The translations under genes and the position numbers were made by a program. From NCBI RefSeq assembly GCF_050436995.1, contig NC_134771.1, forward strand, positions 1,219,501 to 1,283,500: a stretch of 64,000 nucleotides of DNA, written 5' to 3'. Source of the DNA: Anticarsia gemmatalis. Taxonomy: Eukaryota > Arthropoda > Insecta > Lepidoptera > Erebidae. Below, piece by piece: positions 1 to 11,900 of this stretch. Position 1 is the first letter of the stretch, and each line of letters opens with the position of its first letter. The notes below the pieces were generated by a model. That model made no database searches. It was not told where the DNA came from and was given only the letters and a program-made list of their open reading frames with translations.

Positions 1-183
1 GTGCCTTAGAAACCGGGCATAAATAAGTGTTGGTTAACTTATTTAATATATAAAGTAACATCAAATGTACAACTAAGTATCTACTGGATAACCTAACCGA
101 CACTTATTTGAAAGCAATGAAACTGGTTTTATTTATCTTCAAAATAAAAACTGTTAATTGATCATTACTCACACACTCATCGT

Positions 184-434
184 ATGGTTAGTGGTCAACC
201 TAGAGTCAAAGTTGTTCAAGCCGCCCGAAGGCTTTTGACGTGGCTTAACGACTGTTATCTTAATTGACAACAACCGGGACCGACTTTTAACGTGCCCTCC
301 GAAGCACGGAGACGCCTAGTTCAAATACCACTATGCGGTCACCCATCTATGGAATGACCGCGCCAAGGTTTGCTTAACCCACAGATCGTTTACCGAATGG
401 TGAGCGCAACTAGCTATGGGCGCCTCCTCAATAC
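184..434 (-). mobile_element. 5S-like SINE family A
   Basis: About 250 bp. Read on the minus strand it starts AGGCGCCCATAGC and contains the 5S-like block (TTAAGC...GGCGCGGTCATTCCATAGATGGGTGACCGC, in pieces), then a body GGAGGGCACGTT, CCGGTTGTTGTC, AACTTTGACTCTAGG. The match to 5S rRNA lies over its internal promoter region. Confidence 0.75.
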
Positions 435-750
435 TAATATAGCAACACTACTAGTATACTTACTTTTTTCTTTTATGAAATTTTAATTTTCAATTATTAT
501 TTTCCAAATTAACAGTTATTACTTTGAAGATATACAGAAATGCAATACACAATATTAATTATTTAATTTTATTTTATCCATGGAAACCAAACTTGAATAA
601 ATTGCAGAGTACACTAAAATATGGCTAAAACATTGTTATATGTAATTATGCAATATCCATTGTAACGCTAACAAAATACTTAATTAATTTTTCTTGAGTT
701 AATTGAGTATGTAGTTTTAGGGCTAAAGCAAACCAGCGAATATATTTTTT

Positions 751-1050
751 AAAAGACAACTCCCGCACTAAGAATTGCTCTTGTGTCCCGGTGACTTTTA
801 CAAACATACAAACAACGGACACAAAGTACAATTGAGAAACAATTATTTGTGGGATCGAACAAATAATTGTTTTGGGAATCGAACCCACGACCTCTAGACG
901 CAATGGTAGCTGGCGACCTTTACTATCAGCCCCGAAACAATTATTTATAGATGGGATCGAACAAATAATTGTTTCTTGTGGGAATCGAACCCACGACTCC
1001 CGGCGCAATGGTAGCTGGCGACCTTAACCATTGCGCCATTGAGGCAGGCT
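751..1050 (-). mobile_element. tRNA-headed SINE T1, two heads in tandem
   Basis: Read on the minus strand: a tRNA-like head with A-box-like GGCGCAATGGTTAAGGTC and B-box-like GTGGGTTCGATTCCC, then ACAATTATTTG stretches, then a tail CACAAGAGCAATTCTTAGTG. The head occurs twice (near 870-930 and 985-1045), so the copy is duplicated. Confidence 0.8.
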
Positions 1051-1341
1051 AAAAAAATCCTTCGCTGGTTTGAATCGGCCCTTATACTACTAACTTTATA
1101 ATTTATACACAATACCCCGTAAAGACTTAAATATTTAAAATTTCAAGTCCAACATCCCTCCCTCCCAACAGTCAATTCCCACTTTTCAATGTGATTATTT
1201 TGACAACTCTCTCCCCCCCACTTTCGTGATAATACGCCCCCTTCAAAAACATGTCAAACGACGGTAACCAAATTTTTGGATCCGTCAGTTTAGTTACAAT
1301 TAAGAAATTACATTTCTTTCAATAGGAGTATCTTTAACTCT

Positions 1342-1447
1342 CGGTTTCTGAAGTACATTTAGCGGTAGTTTATCTATTCTAGTTTAAGCTCATATAAACA
1401 TAACAGTTTGAATACAAAAACTACCGCTAAATGCGTTTCAGAAACCG
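1342..1447. repeat. foldback element P1, copy 1
   Basis: A single long inverted repeat. The left arm starts CGGTTTCTGAAGTACATTTA and runs through GCGGTAGTTTATCTATTC; the right arm is its near complement and ends CAGAAACCG. The centre differs from the other copies. There is no coding capacity. The ends of another copy survive at window bases 1-17. Confidence 0.85.
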
Positions 1448-1488
1448 AATATAAGTCAGTTAAAAAAAACATTCTGTAATACTAACCT

Positions 1489-1600
1489 CCGGTTTCTGAG
1501 GTACATTTAGCGGTAGTTTATCTATTCAATAGCGTTTAAACTCATATAACAAACGCTATTGAATAGATAAACTACCGCTAAATGTACTCAGAAACCGGGG
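1489..1600. repeat. foldback element P1, copy 2
   Basis: Same family, 42 bp from copy 1. The arms pair almost to the centre (inner arms CAATAGCGTTTAAACTCATA and AAACGCTATTG), so the whole element could form one hairpin of about 50 bp. Confidence 0.88.
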
Positions 1601-2673
1601 GTTACTCAGATATCAAAATAGAATAAATCGTATATTTGACTAAATAAGTGTAAGATCACTCTCAATACATTTAAGTTTACTTTGAGAGCGATATCAAACG
1701 TCCCCTGTGTCGAAAGCGGAGAGCATAAGTCCTAAGCTTGATGTCAGTTTAGTACATCCCATTTATATATTAAAAAACTGGCATAAAATGCATAATATTA
1801 GGTATATGGTATTATGAGGAAATGCTGAGCATATAACTGCATTAAAAGAAAACCCGTAAAGTACAATAAAGAATCAAATTAAATACATAAACGGACATCA
1901 AACTCAGGACTTCCAACACATAGCTGGTACGATACCAAAAACCTTTCATTACCAACCAATTCACTTTAATTCCCAAAAAGATTTTTTAAGTTCGGTATAA
2001 ATAACATCCCAATAATTATTTTTTACAATATATTATAGTTTACCTCATTTTGCCTTGCATTAATAGGTGTTCACTCAAGTTCGTTAGAACCTCACATTAC
2101 ACAGATTTTACTAAGGTACCAAATACGTGACTTATATAACATTTCCCATAGTTAATTGCAATTTGCAAAAAACATTTTAATAAATAAGTGTTATTCCAGT
2201 AAGATACCAATAACTAATAAAGTTTAAATGTTTTGACCCAAGTCAAAAGTTCGTAAAGACCTCCCATTATAGTTTTAAATTTTACCCTAATTCGCAAAAA
2301 CTTGCTTTTAATTAAATTTCGTCGATTTACTCTCAAAGGTATCAAAACCTTTCCATTATAGTGTTACAAATTTTATATAGTACTAACTTCCCATAAATTA
2401 CATTTTCTATAATCGAGTATTTGACAACAGTCAAATCAGCTACTCTTTAAGAAATGTCAAAAACACATTTTAGTATAGAAATACGACGTAGTGACACGAT
2501 ACCGTATTTTCCGAATCAAACGAGTGCCTAATAAAATGTTTCGGTTTGTAATAATTACAATTTCAATTTACGAAAAAATAAAATAGCGTGAGCATTTTAG
2601 ATGAACCTTTTACGAGTACAAGTTTAATAATTTATCGTTGATCGAGTCAAGTACTCATTATTTGCAAAAAACA

Positions 2674-2679
2674 TTTAAT
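2674..2679 (-). terminator. candidate polyadenylation signal of UBXN4
   Basis: ATTAAA on the minus strand lies about 40 bases after the UBXN4 stop codon. It is the nearest signal-like hexamer; a longer 3' UTR cannot be excluded. Confidence 0.35.
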
Positions 2680-2717
2680 TAATTAAGTTTTGCTAAGTTT
2701 TGGATATGCATTTATAA

Positions 2718-2959
2718 TTACATTTGTTGCGTTGAGTTACCGTTCCATGTGTTATTGTCGTCGTCGCCAGTTCTGTCGCTCGGCAGGCGGTGGATGTTGC
2801 CGCGACGTCGCAGGTTGCCGGGGGGAGGGGGAGGGGGGACGGTGGGGCTGGAGGCGCGGGGGGCGGCCGCGGGGGGAGGGAAGAGCCGGGTTCGAAGCCA
2901 CATGTATAGTTGATGTGTTGGTTCTAGGATAAGGGAGGTGAATAGTTGTGTGAGGAATG
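2718..2959 (-). CDS. Ubxn4: UBXN4 coding exon 11 (membrane hairpin and C-terminus)
   Basis: This exon encodes residues 448-527. A hydrophobic segment AFLTQLFTSLILEP and a Trp/Tyr-containing part correspond to the membrane hairpin; then a Pro/Ala-rich stretch with six consecutive prolines, GNIHRLPSD, and the conserved end NNTWNGNSTQQM with TAA stop. The CGCAG|CA acceptor was chosen over a later TCCTAG|AA because it keeps the hydrophobic segment at the family length. The exon is unusually G-rich on the plus strand. Confidence 0.92.
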
Positions 2960-5900
2960 CTGCGGGCAAAGAAATAATTTGGGTTAGTTTGTATATTAAA
3001 AGTAGGTATTGTTTTGAGGTACGAAGATGTTATCTTTGTTAAAAATGAAGTATTATGTATATAAATAACCAAATAAGTTTATGCTGAATAATCCATGTTC
3101 CATTGAGTAAATAATGATATGTAAAGATTTATGCAAAATCTATAAAAAAATGGATGCATCTCCCGGATATGTATCGTAGATTTGGATATACCCTTACCTT
3201 TCTGTAGTCCAAATCTCTACGACTGAATAACATTTTGAAGACTCTAGTAAATCTTCCGAAATCGTGGGTGAAATCCCCCACAAATGTCGATAAACTCCCC
3301 AAATATGTTGGTAAAACTCCCCAAAAGTGAACCAAATTACCCTAAAATGGGTAATTTACCCCAAAATGTGGGAGAATTACCTCCAAATGGGAAAAATTCT
3401 CCCTAAAATGTGGTAAAATTTTATCATATATTTAATTATTTATAGTGTATCTCACCAAAGATGCTGGCGACAGGCTGCGGCGTGGCCACGGTGGGCGCGG
3501 CGCGTCGCGGTAGTACCAGCAGCGCGGCCGACGGCGCCAGCTGCAGCCCGCGGAGGCTGGCGGTGGATTCCGTCAGCTCGCGCCGGGGAAATGCCGTCCA
3601 GAGCGAGAATGATGAGGTGGATAACTGGGGACAGAAATACAATTTAATCATTGACGCTTTAGTAAGCACAGAATGAGATACATCCAACTTTAGACTGATA
3701 TAAATGAATAAGAATTCTTCGTTTACTCCCAATGGCACTACTAGTAGAGTAATACTTCACTTTTTGCTATACTTCTCAAAATCATGCATTTTTAAGCCTT
3801 TGTCCGCGACGGTCGGCTATACTCGACAAATCAGAAAGTACTAACGACGCTTTCGTCGGCAAATGTCGACATAAATATAGCGTTAAATAATAAAAAATAA
3901 TAACAAATAATTGACCCCGCATTAGGTATAAAATCGTTATACTAAAAAAATATGATTTAATATATTAATTATGCTGTATTTATATAATGACCAAAACTTC
4001 TCCCATAATGTTTAAAATTTCACCATTTCATGGGTAAATCTCCCCAAATCAAGGGTAAAATCTCACCAAATGTAATATAAATTCCCTATTTAACGGCGAC
4101 TTACCTGCAAGTTATCAGCGACGTATCTCTGCACATTGGCGAGCGTGTCTTCTGCGTCGAAGTGCGCCGTGTGCGACGTGCCGTCTGGTAACTTGAACTG
4201 TATGCGGGCGCGACCACCACTGTCGCCTGATGCTGTAATACATAATGTGTATTAAATTATATAGTAAATGTTTATAAGTAAGTTTGTCTGACTATATTAC
4301 AGGATTTTTGATGAATACTGGAATTAAAACATAGTATAGTGGAAGTATTTTTTTTCCGAATTTTACATTTCAATTTAATAGAGGATGATGTATCGTATGC
4401 AAGAAACTGCGTACAAATAACTTTTAGGAAATTCCATATTAATTATTTAAAAACATTCTACACTATAAAGGTCTTATTTTAAAAATTCAATTTCTGTACT
4501 GATTGATAAAGATTAGGTATATATCAGAGAAATTATTTTGGCGTTTTATCTTATTACAAGAGGTGAAATAAATATTTAAAAACGTTATAAAGTGTTAACT
4601 GTCTTTGTGGCGTTTTCGGTGGTGTATGTGACTGCCGTGCAGTCTCGTGTTCGAAACCTGGGTCGGGCCCTAAAGTCTTTTCTGTTAAGATTTTTTCAGA
4701 GATTGTGGATTATAAGAGTGATGGAATAGAGAGTGTACCTGTGTATTGCACACAATTGGCCACTATAAACAAAATCCTGCACCGTTGGCTGGTTTTAAAT
4801 AAACTGGCCGCCGTAGTTATATTGGGAAGGAGAACATTATTATAAACAGTTGTGCAATGTGCAGTTACTTTAACAATTTTAGTATGTAATAGTATGCTTA
4901 CTAGCAGGTGGTGTCTGTGCGGTGGCAGTGTTGGCGGGCGCGGTGGGGGTGGCGGGGGGCAGGTCGCGGGCGCGGCGCTCGGCGCGGTCCTGCGCGATCT
5001 GCTCCAGGATGCGCTGACGAGCTAAGTTGTTCTCCATCTTCTCGCGTTTGCGCTCCTCCTGGGAAAAACATAATTATAACAATTAGTTGTGTAGGACATT
5101 AAGACAATGATATAAGAGCTACAGAGATCTTATCTTATCTTAGGGGTGGGGGTGCCAGTTAATGCCTGGCTGACACTTCGACCATTCCTGATCCTTTGTG
5201 TCACCCCCTCCTTTGCTACTCTAGACTTTGGGGGGCAGGGCTAAAAGCAGCCTGTAGTCTTCTAGAGATACAGAAATACAATGATATAAGAAACTAAGTA
5301 TATCATGTATTTTAGGACATGATAAATACATAGAGGAGCTCGTGGCTTATTTAACAACAGTCGCGCGGATCGATATCTTAAGTTAAGCTACGCTTGCCGA
5401 GGTTTTTCTGTGGATGGGTGACCATCTTATACATACATAAGTTCTCCGTGTTTCGGAATACAATAGTTGGTTATCACCTAAACCTATGTACGCGCATGAC
5501 TTTTGAACAACTAAACTAAATTGGATTTTTCTTTTCTCATACGTTTCTCACTAAATAATTTTAAGGTAAAATGCGTGTTTGCGTTAATTCCCGTATTTTA
5601 TTATACATTAAAGATGCAACGCGAGAGTTTAAAAGTTATGTTTGTAACTGTCGGGGCAAGGTTTGTATGGGATCGATGGGATCAAAATTCCCATGGGAGT
5701 GGAATCAGTGGAATAAAATTGTTCTATACTCGGATGAAGACGGGCTCGTCTGCTAGTATAATATATTGTAAGTACCTGTATTTGCTTGAGTTCTTGATCA
5801 GCCTGCCACCTCTTCAGTTCGGCTACTCCTTTACCGGTAGCGCGGCGATCCATTTCCTTTTGTTTATCAGCCTAGGAAATAGACAGACACAATTATTTAT

Positions 5901-8900
5901 TATTACATACATACTAAGAAACCCTCTTATGTCGATGAGACTTTTACAAACATACAAACAACGGACACAAAGTACAACCAGATCCAAAACAATTATTTTT
6001 GAATCGCACAAATAATTTTTTCGTGTGGAAATCGAACCCACGACCTCCCGACGCAATGGTAGCGGCGTGGTGACCTTAACCACTGCGCCACGGACGCAGT
6101 CAAACATAGAGTTATGTGGCGCGTATTTCACACCCGGGTCTGTCTGTCAAACCAGCTGTTTGTGTAATTACCTCCTTTTCTTTATCAGCTTTCTCTCGTC
6201 TGCGTGCTTCGATGAGCTCTTTAGCGCGTTCCATCTTGTCATCAATACTGCCTGCACTCTCTGACTCCATGGGGACTTCGCCCTGCAAATAATAGTAGAA
6301 TTAGATCAAATATGCAATGATATTATAAAACAAGTTACAGAAAAAATGGTCAGACATCCTGATTTTGGACAGTCAATTAGCCATGTCAAATAAGAAAGAA
6401 AGGAGAATATTTATCCCAACAGTGGAGATCAATTTTATTTATATGACAATAGTCTCGACAATCTCGGGAGAAATTCCTCTAATGAATGTGGATCGGATCT
6501 CCCCGAATTTGGGAAAATCTCCCTGAGTCTGAGAAAATTGACCTCAAATCTCAGAATAATCTCGCCTAGCTAGGAAGTCTCCCCGAACCTGGGAAAATTG
6601 ACCCCATATCTCAGAATAATCTCGCCAAATGTGGGACAATCTCCCCGAACCTGGGAAAATTTCACCCCCATTTTAAAATGGTATTTAGGAATTTGGTATG
6701 TATGTAGGTGTAGCTGAAGACCCAGAATAACACATAGGCTACTTTTTATCCCGGAGTTTCCGAGGGATCGGGATTTACACGGGAAGGGTGTCCATGCGGA
6801 CGAAGTCGCGAGCGGCCTTAAGTATATGATAAAATGAAATTAAGTATTTTTGTTTGTCGTATGGTTAGTGATCAACCTAGTGTCAAAGTTGTTCAACCGC
6901 CCGGAAGGCCTTTGACGTGGCTTAACGACTGTTATCTTAGTAGACAACAACCGGGACCGACTTTTAACGTGCCCTCCAAAGCACGGAGACGCCCAGTTCA
7001 AATACCACTATGCGGTCACCCATCTATGGAATGACCGCGCCAATGGTTGCTTAACCCACAGATCGTTTACCGACCGGTGAGCGCAACTGGCTATGGGCTA
7101 TAATTAAGTATTGTATTCTTACCTGTGTATTATCCGGAGCGACGGGCATGGTGGGCGTGGGCGCCTGCGAGGGTCCCGGCTCATCAGGCTTGTTCTTAGG
7201 TCTTCGCACGCACACGCCACCGTCACACACTATCTCGTGGTCTGGGGACTCGTCTGTCTTCGCCTGTTTGGCGGGAGTTGCTGATGATTCTAGAAATAAC
7301 AGTTTAAAGTTATGAAAAACTTTTCATTTGTTATATTATAAGGTGGTGTATGAAATACAGTCGCGTTTCGCCATTTACTATGTAATTTAGGGATATTAAT
7401 TGCCATAAATCAGGCACGTTCATGGACTCCTATAGAGAGAAATTTAAAACAAATTAGAAATCTCCAATAGCATTTTGACAATTTGGAAATCGAATTTGAA
7501 ATTTCTAGGACAGCAGTCTTTTATTTGTTTTTTAAAAAAGACAACTGCACTAAGAATTGATCATGTGTCGCGGGGACTTTTACAAACATACAAACAACGG
7601 ACACAAAGTAAAAATAATTGTTCCGTGTGGGAATCGAGCCCATGACCTCCCGAGATGGTAGCGGTGTGGCGACCCAAACCACTGCGCTAAAATTCGAATA
7701 CAGTCTCGTCAAGTGTAAGCCAGCAGAGCACAGAAATAACATCTCGATAGCTGTCCATAAATATAATAAGCTAACATACCAGGTTCACTCTCAGCGTGTT
7801 TCTTTTCAGCGGTCTTTTCAGTGGTCTTCTCGGTCTTTTCAGTCTCATCTCTTACAGGTGACGCGGCTTCTGACTGTAAGAAGTTTACCGTCTGTTCTCT
7901 GATGTTCTGAGCTGAGGTTGACGGCTGAATTGGTTTGTTTTCTTTGTCTGAAAGTCAAAGTTTTCGATCAGAAATATTTAAGATAGAGTCTATAGAATGT
8001 AGGGTTATATATATATTATATAAACTGTTAGTTTTTATTTTATGTTTCCAAAATAATTTCTATAGACCTAAAGCTTTTCTAAACATATTACGTTTTTGCG
8101 ATCATTATGACGAATCGTTTATTCATTAATAAGAACCAAAAATTTTGCTGTCAGTGTCAATCAATAACTGTAAAATCGGTAATGAATGTTTCTTACCGTT
8201 ACTAATTACATTTGTAAGTGATAACACTTCACTACAAATTGTAACATTGTCTACCAATTTAGGATAACGACGACGATTGACCACGTGGTTTAGCGTAGTT
8301 TAAGTCAATCCTATACATTTTCTGGTTTTCGAATTTCGTCATCGTGTTTAAATTGTTACTTCATCCTCAATTTAAACTAGGGATCTGGCTCTCTCTCGGT
8401 TGCATTCCAGATGCACCTCAGCATGCCTGAAATCTCCCTTGCAATATCTTTGCGTCTACAATCAACATATACTAACTCTGCCGTGCTGATAAAGATAATT
8501 GGCCATTAAGAGCGCTACTTTTACTTATGAACTTAGTATAATCCATACTAATATTATACATGCGAAAGTAACTCTGTCTGTCTGTTACTCAATCACGCCT
8601 AAACTACTGAACCAATTTGCATGAAATTTAGTATGGAGATATTTTGATACCCGAGAAAAGACATAGGCTACTTTTTACCCCGGGAAAATGACGCATTCCC
8701 ATGGGAAAATTCAGGTGGCGGACGAAGTCGCGGGTAAAAGATAGTAGTGAATAACTTACGATGTTCCTCCAGTATCCTGTCGATCCTGGTAGCAAGGTTG
8801 CTGGCCTGGACTCCTGCACACACCACCTCCAGCGGCGTACCATTCCTACCTATGAAGAACAGCGAGGGAACTGGCACGAACTGGTCTGAGCATCGAGTTA

Positions 8901-11900
8901 AGGAGTGAAAAGTTCGTATAGGAGAAACTGTAGAAATTGTTTAACATATTTTCGAACATTTCATAACTCGAGAGCCGATTTACAAGACTTCATACATAAT
9001 ATAAAGCTTGTTACATTCGAAGGATTAAGTAGAGGTGTTTAAAGTACACCCAAGTTTCGCGAACAATGTCTGCCCTATATGATAGCGGTGAGTCATTGCC
9101 ATATATACCTATATATCGGGCATGTTACCGAAATATTTTAAACTAAAATTATAAAATAACAATAGCACTTTACCTGACCCGAGAATCGCACACATGACCC
9201 CATGATCAGCAATTGGTAGTCTGGTCTAATACAAGATTTATAATTTTATAAAACAAGAGAAATCTTAAAATATATACCTACTTAATACGATTCTAAATAT
9301 TATATTCTTTTTTAATTTGAAAATGTCTGTGTAAATATTAAATAAAAAAAATCTTAAAACGAATTCCTACTAGTTATGCGATGCTTGTTTAGAAGTATCA
9401 AAACCGGCTATATCCAAGTTCGATTCCCAGTTACAAAGGATACAGATCTGCGCGAAGTGCGTGTAGTTAGTAGATCCACTCTTGAGCTTGACGGCAAGGA
9501 AGTTGGCCTGGTCCGACAGCCGCGTCACCACCGCTGTGTCGTCGATGGTGGCTGCCATCTCCACTGATAGCTCGTTCTCACCTGCAAACAAATACTCAAC
9601 TTAGTGAACCGTTCTTAAGTAGTTCTAACATTATTTTTTTATTTATAACATCACGCAAGGTATAACTGAAGGTAAAGTTTGTATGGCTTCCTATGTTTCG
9701 TTATAAGTTCGATATTGTTATGTGTCTTGCCGAAATTATGTGCGAAATTTCAATTTAGTTGAACGATCGACCCCATATTTCCAACTAGCTGACCCGTGCG
9801 GCTCCGCTCGCGTGAATTTCGTACTGTTGCTTATTCGTTTGAGCACGCGAATTGCGAAGCACTCAATACACCTACACATAAAAATGCTAACAACTCTTTG
9901 TCATCTAATGGTTATTTACGAAAGGGACCCGAAGGACACACAATGTGACACAGGCTCAGGCAGGTCTGATTTCCTGTGGTAACCTTCTTTTCCTCTCTCG
10001 TCTGTATCCGTACCAGTTTACAGTGTAAAATATAATACCTTATTATAGACTGACCATTGCTTACCCGTCTGGATTCAGAATATTATTATACGTACAGCAG
10101 ACCTATCTGCGCTGGAGCTCTTCACACGCGTAATAATGTATACTTGCGATGATACGTCCGAAACCGCGTAACCCGTAATTATTTTTTATATATCATCCGT
10201 TGTTTATTTTTTTAAACTTACCACATAGTCTGTTTCATAGTTATCCAATTTATTTCCTTAATGCAACCAATTAATTTAATTTGGTTATGTGTTACGAACT
10301 ACAACGCCATCTGCTAGTTGCGGCGAACAACGACAACGAACGAAATTACTTGGTTTGCCATCTAGGATATCTCGACCGCACCAGACCCACGTAAAACAAC
10401 ATTTTTGTGTAATATATCATACAACATTTATGTTTGAAAATCTAATAAATGTATAGCCTGTTTCAAAGGTATTTTTTTACACAAGCCATCAAAATAAATT
10501 AATAAGGAAAAACATGCTTTGTCGCAGACTATAACGCCATCTATTGGTTGGTGCGACAACAGGTATCGATACGGCACGCGCCGCGTTCACTATGCGAATG
10601 TTGTGAAATGGATTGCAACGCCATCTATGGTCTCCATAGGGAAAAGCAGGTTCAAAACGATTTCTACGTATTTTTTGTAATTTTCTAAAAATCTATGAAA
10701 TTATATGCGATAAAAAGTATCCCAGTACTTGCTCCACTACTTATTCTATGCATATACCAAATTTCAGTGCATTCTATCCGGTAGTTTTTACGTGATAGCG
10801 TAACATACAGACAGGAAAAAACCTGACCTTGACCCTCTACTGATTTATTATAAGTATAGATATAGATATAGATTTACGATTGGTCTGTAGTGTAATGAAT
10901 GTCTATAACGAAGTTCCAGGGTTCGATCCAAGTATTTCAAAATTCTATTGTAATTTTCTAATTTATATCAAAGTTATCTCCATAGTACCCTGATGTATGG
11001 TAATCTGCCCGAAATGTAGCAAAAGGTTCGCCCCCATTACTATCTACTTAGGACAAATTAATCAAGATTTAGCCTATTCTTAAAATACTGTATTTTTTAT
11101 TATTGTTCAATAAACAAGTCATTCATCTAAGTAAAACTCTTTGTTTACATAAATAGCCTCTGCCTTCCTTTATGGAAAAATACATAAAATTAGGTATGTA
11201 TAAAAAATAACCAATCAAATAAAAACTCCATACAAAATAGTAATGTCATTAAAATATAAAAGTCAATCAATGCCGACCGTCACGTACAAAGATGCGGCAA
11301 CATGGCAACTTGCCAGGTGTAGTATTTGGCAAGGTGATGCTTGACTCATTGACAGCTGCAGTCAGTGTTACTTCAAATTGTGATTCATTCATGAGAGAAA
11401 ATATTTGTGGAATAGTAGACAACATGAGAATGTTAATTTATTTATTTACATATTTAAATAATTGTCACATGCTCCAACGGTGAAGGAAAACATCGTGAGG
11501 AAACTTTGCATGCCTAAAATTTGTTTAATACCTTTATTGAGGGCATGCAAAGTCCCCAACCCGCACTTGGCCAGAGTGGTGGACTCAAGGCTTAACCCCT
11601 CCCTCATTACGGGAGGAGACCCCGGCCCAGCAGTGGGACATTAATGGGTTACATTTATTTATTTTCATTTAAATTTAATATACAACACGGTATAATGGCG
11701 GACTAAATGCTAGGGGCATTTTCTGCCAGTCTACCTTGGGGTGTTATAAGATAATTATGAATGTGTTTAAAAGAGGAAGGAAAATGAGTTAAGAAAGAGT
11801 GTACAAATAAATAACAATAGTAATAGGTAATATAAGTGAAAATAAATATACATTATTAAGTACATACAATACACATAGTACTTACATATAGAGAGATAGA

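Larger units (their letters stand above)
1..2655. other. repeat-rich flank downstream of UBXN4
   Basis: Apart from the SINEs and foldbacks listed, 1620-2655 is unremarkable AT-rich sequence without a supported gene. The window starts in the right end of a P1 foldback (bases 1-17). Confidence 0.7.

Noticed and set aside
184..434. A genuine 5S rRNA gene
   Set aside because: Only the internal-promoter region resembles 5S rRNA; the 5' and 3' ends that should pair are absent and copies are dispersed, as for a SINE.
646..1008. 120-codon minus-strand ORF
   Set aside because: It is a translation of the duplicated T1 SINE; the repeated GSIPKTIICSIP-like peptide comes from the SINE duplication.
2690..2932. 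Plus-strand ORF rich in Gly and Arg
   Set aside because: Antisense of the Pro/Ala-rich last exon of UBXN4.
4908..5102. Plus-strand GC-rich ORF
   Set aside because: Antisense of UBXN4 exon 8.
5521..6015. 164-codon plus-strand ORF
   Set aside because: Crosses an H5 element, UBXN4 exon 7 (antisense) and a T1 SINE; a mosaic with no coding signal.
7618..7902. Plus-strand ORF
   Set aside because: T1 SINE plus the antisense of UBXN4 exon 4.
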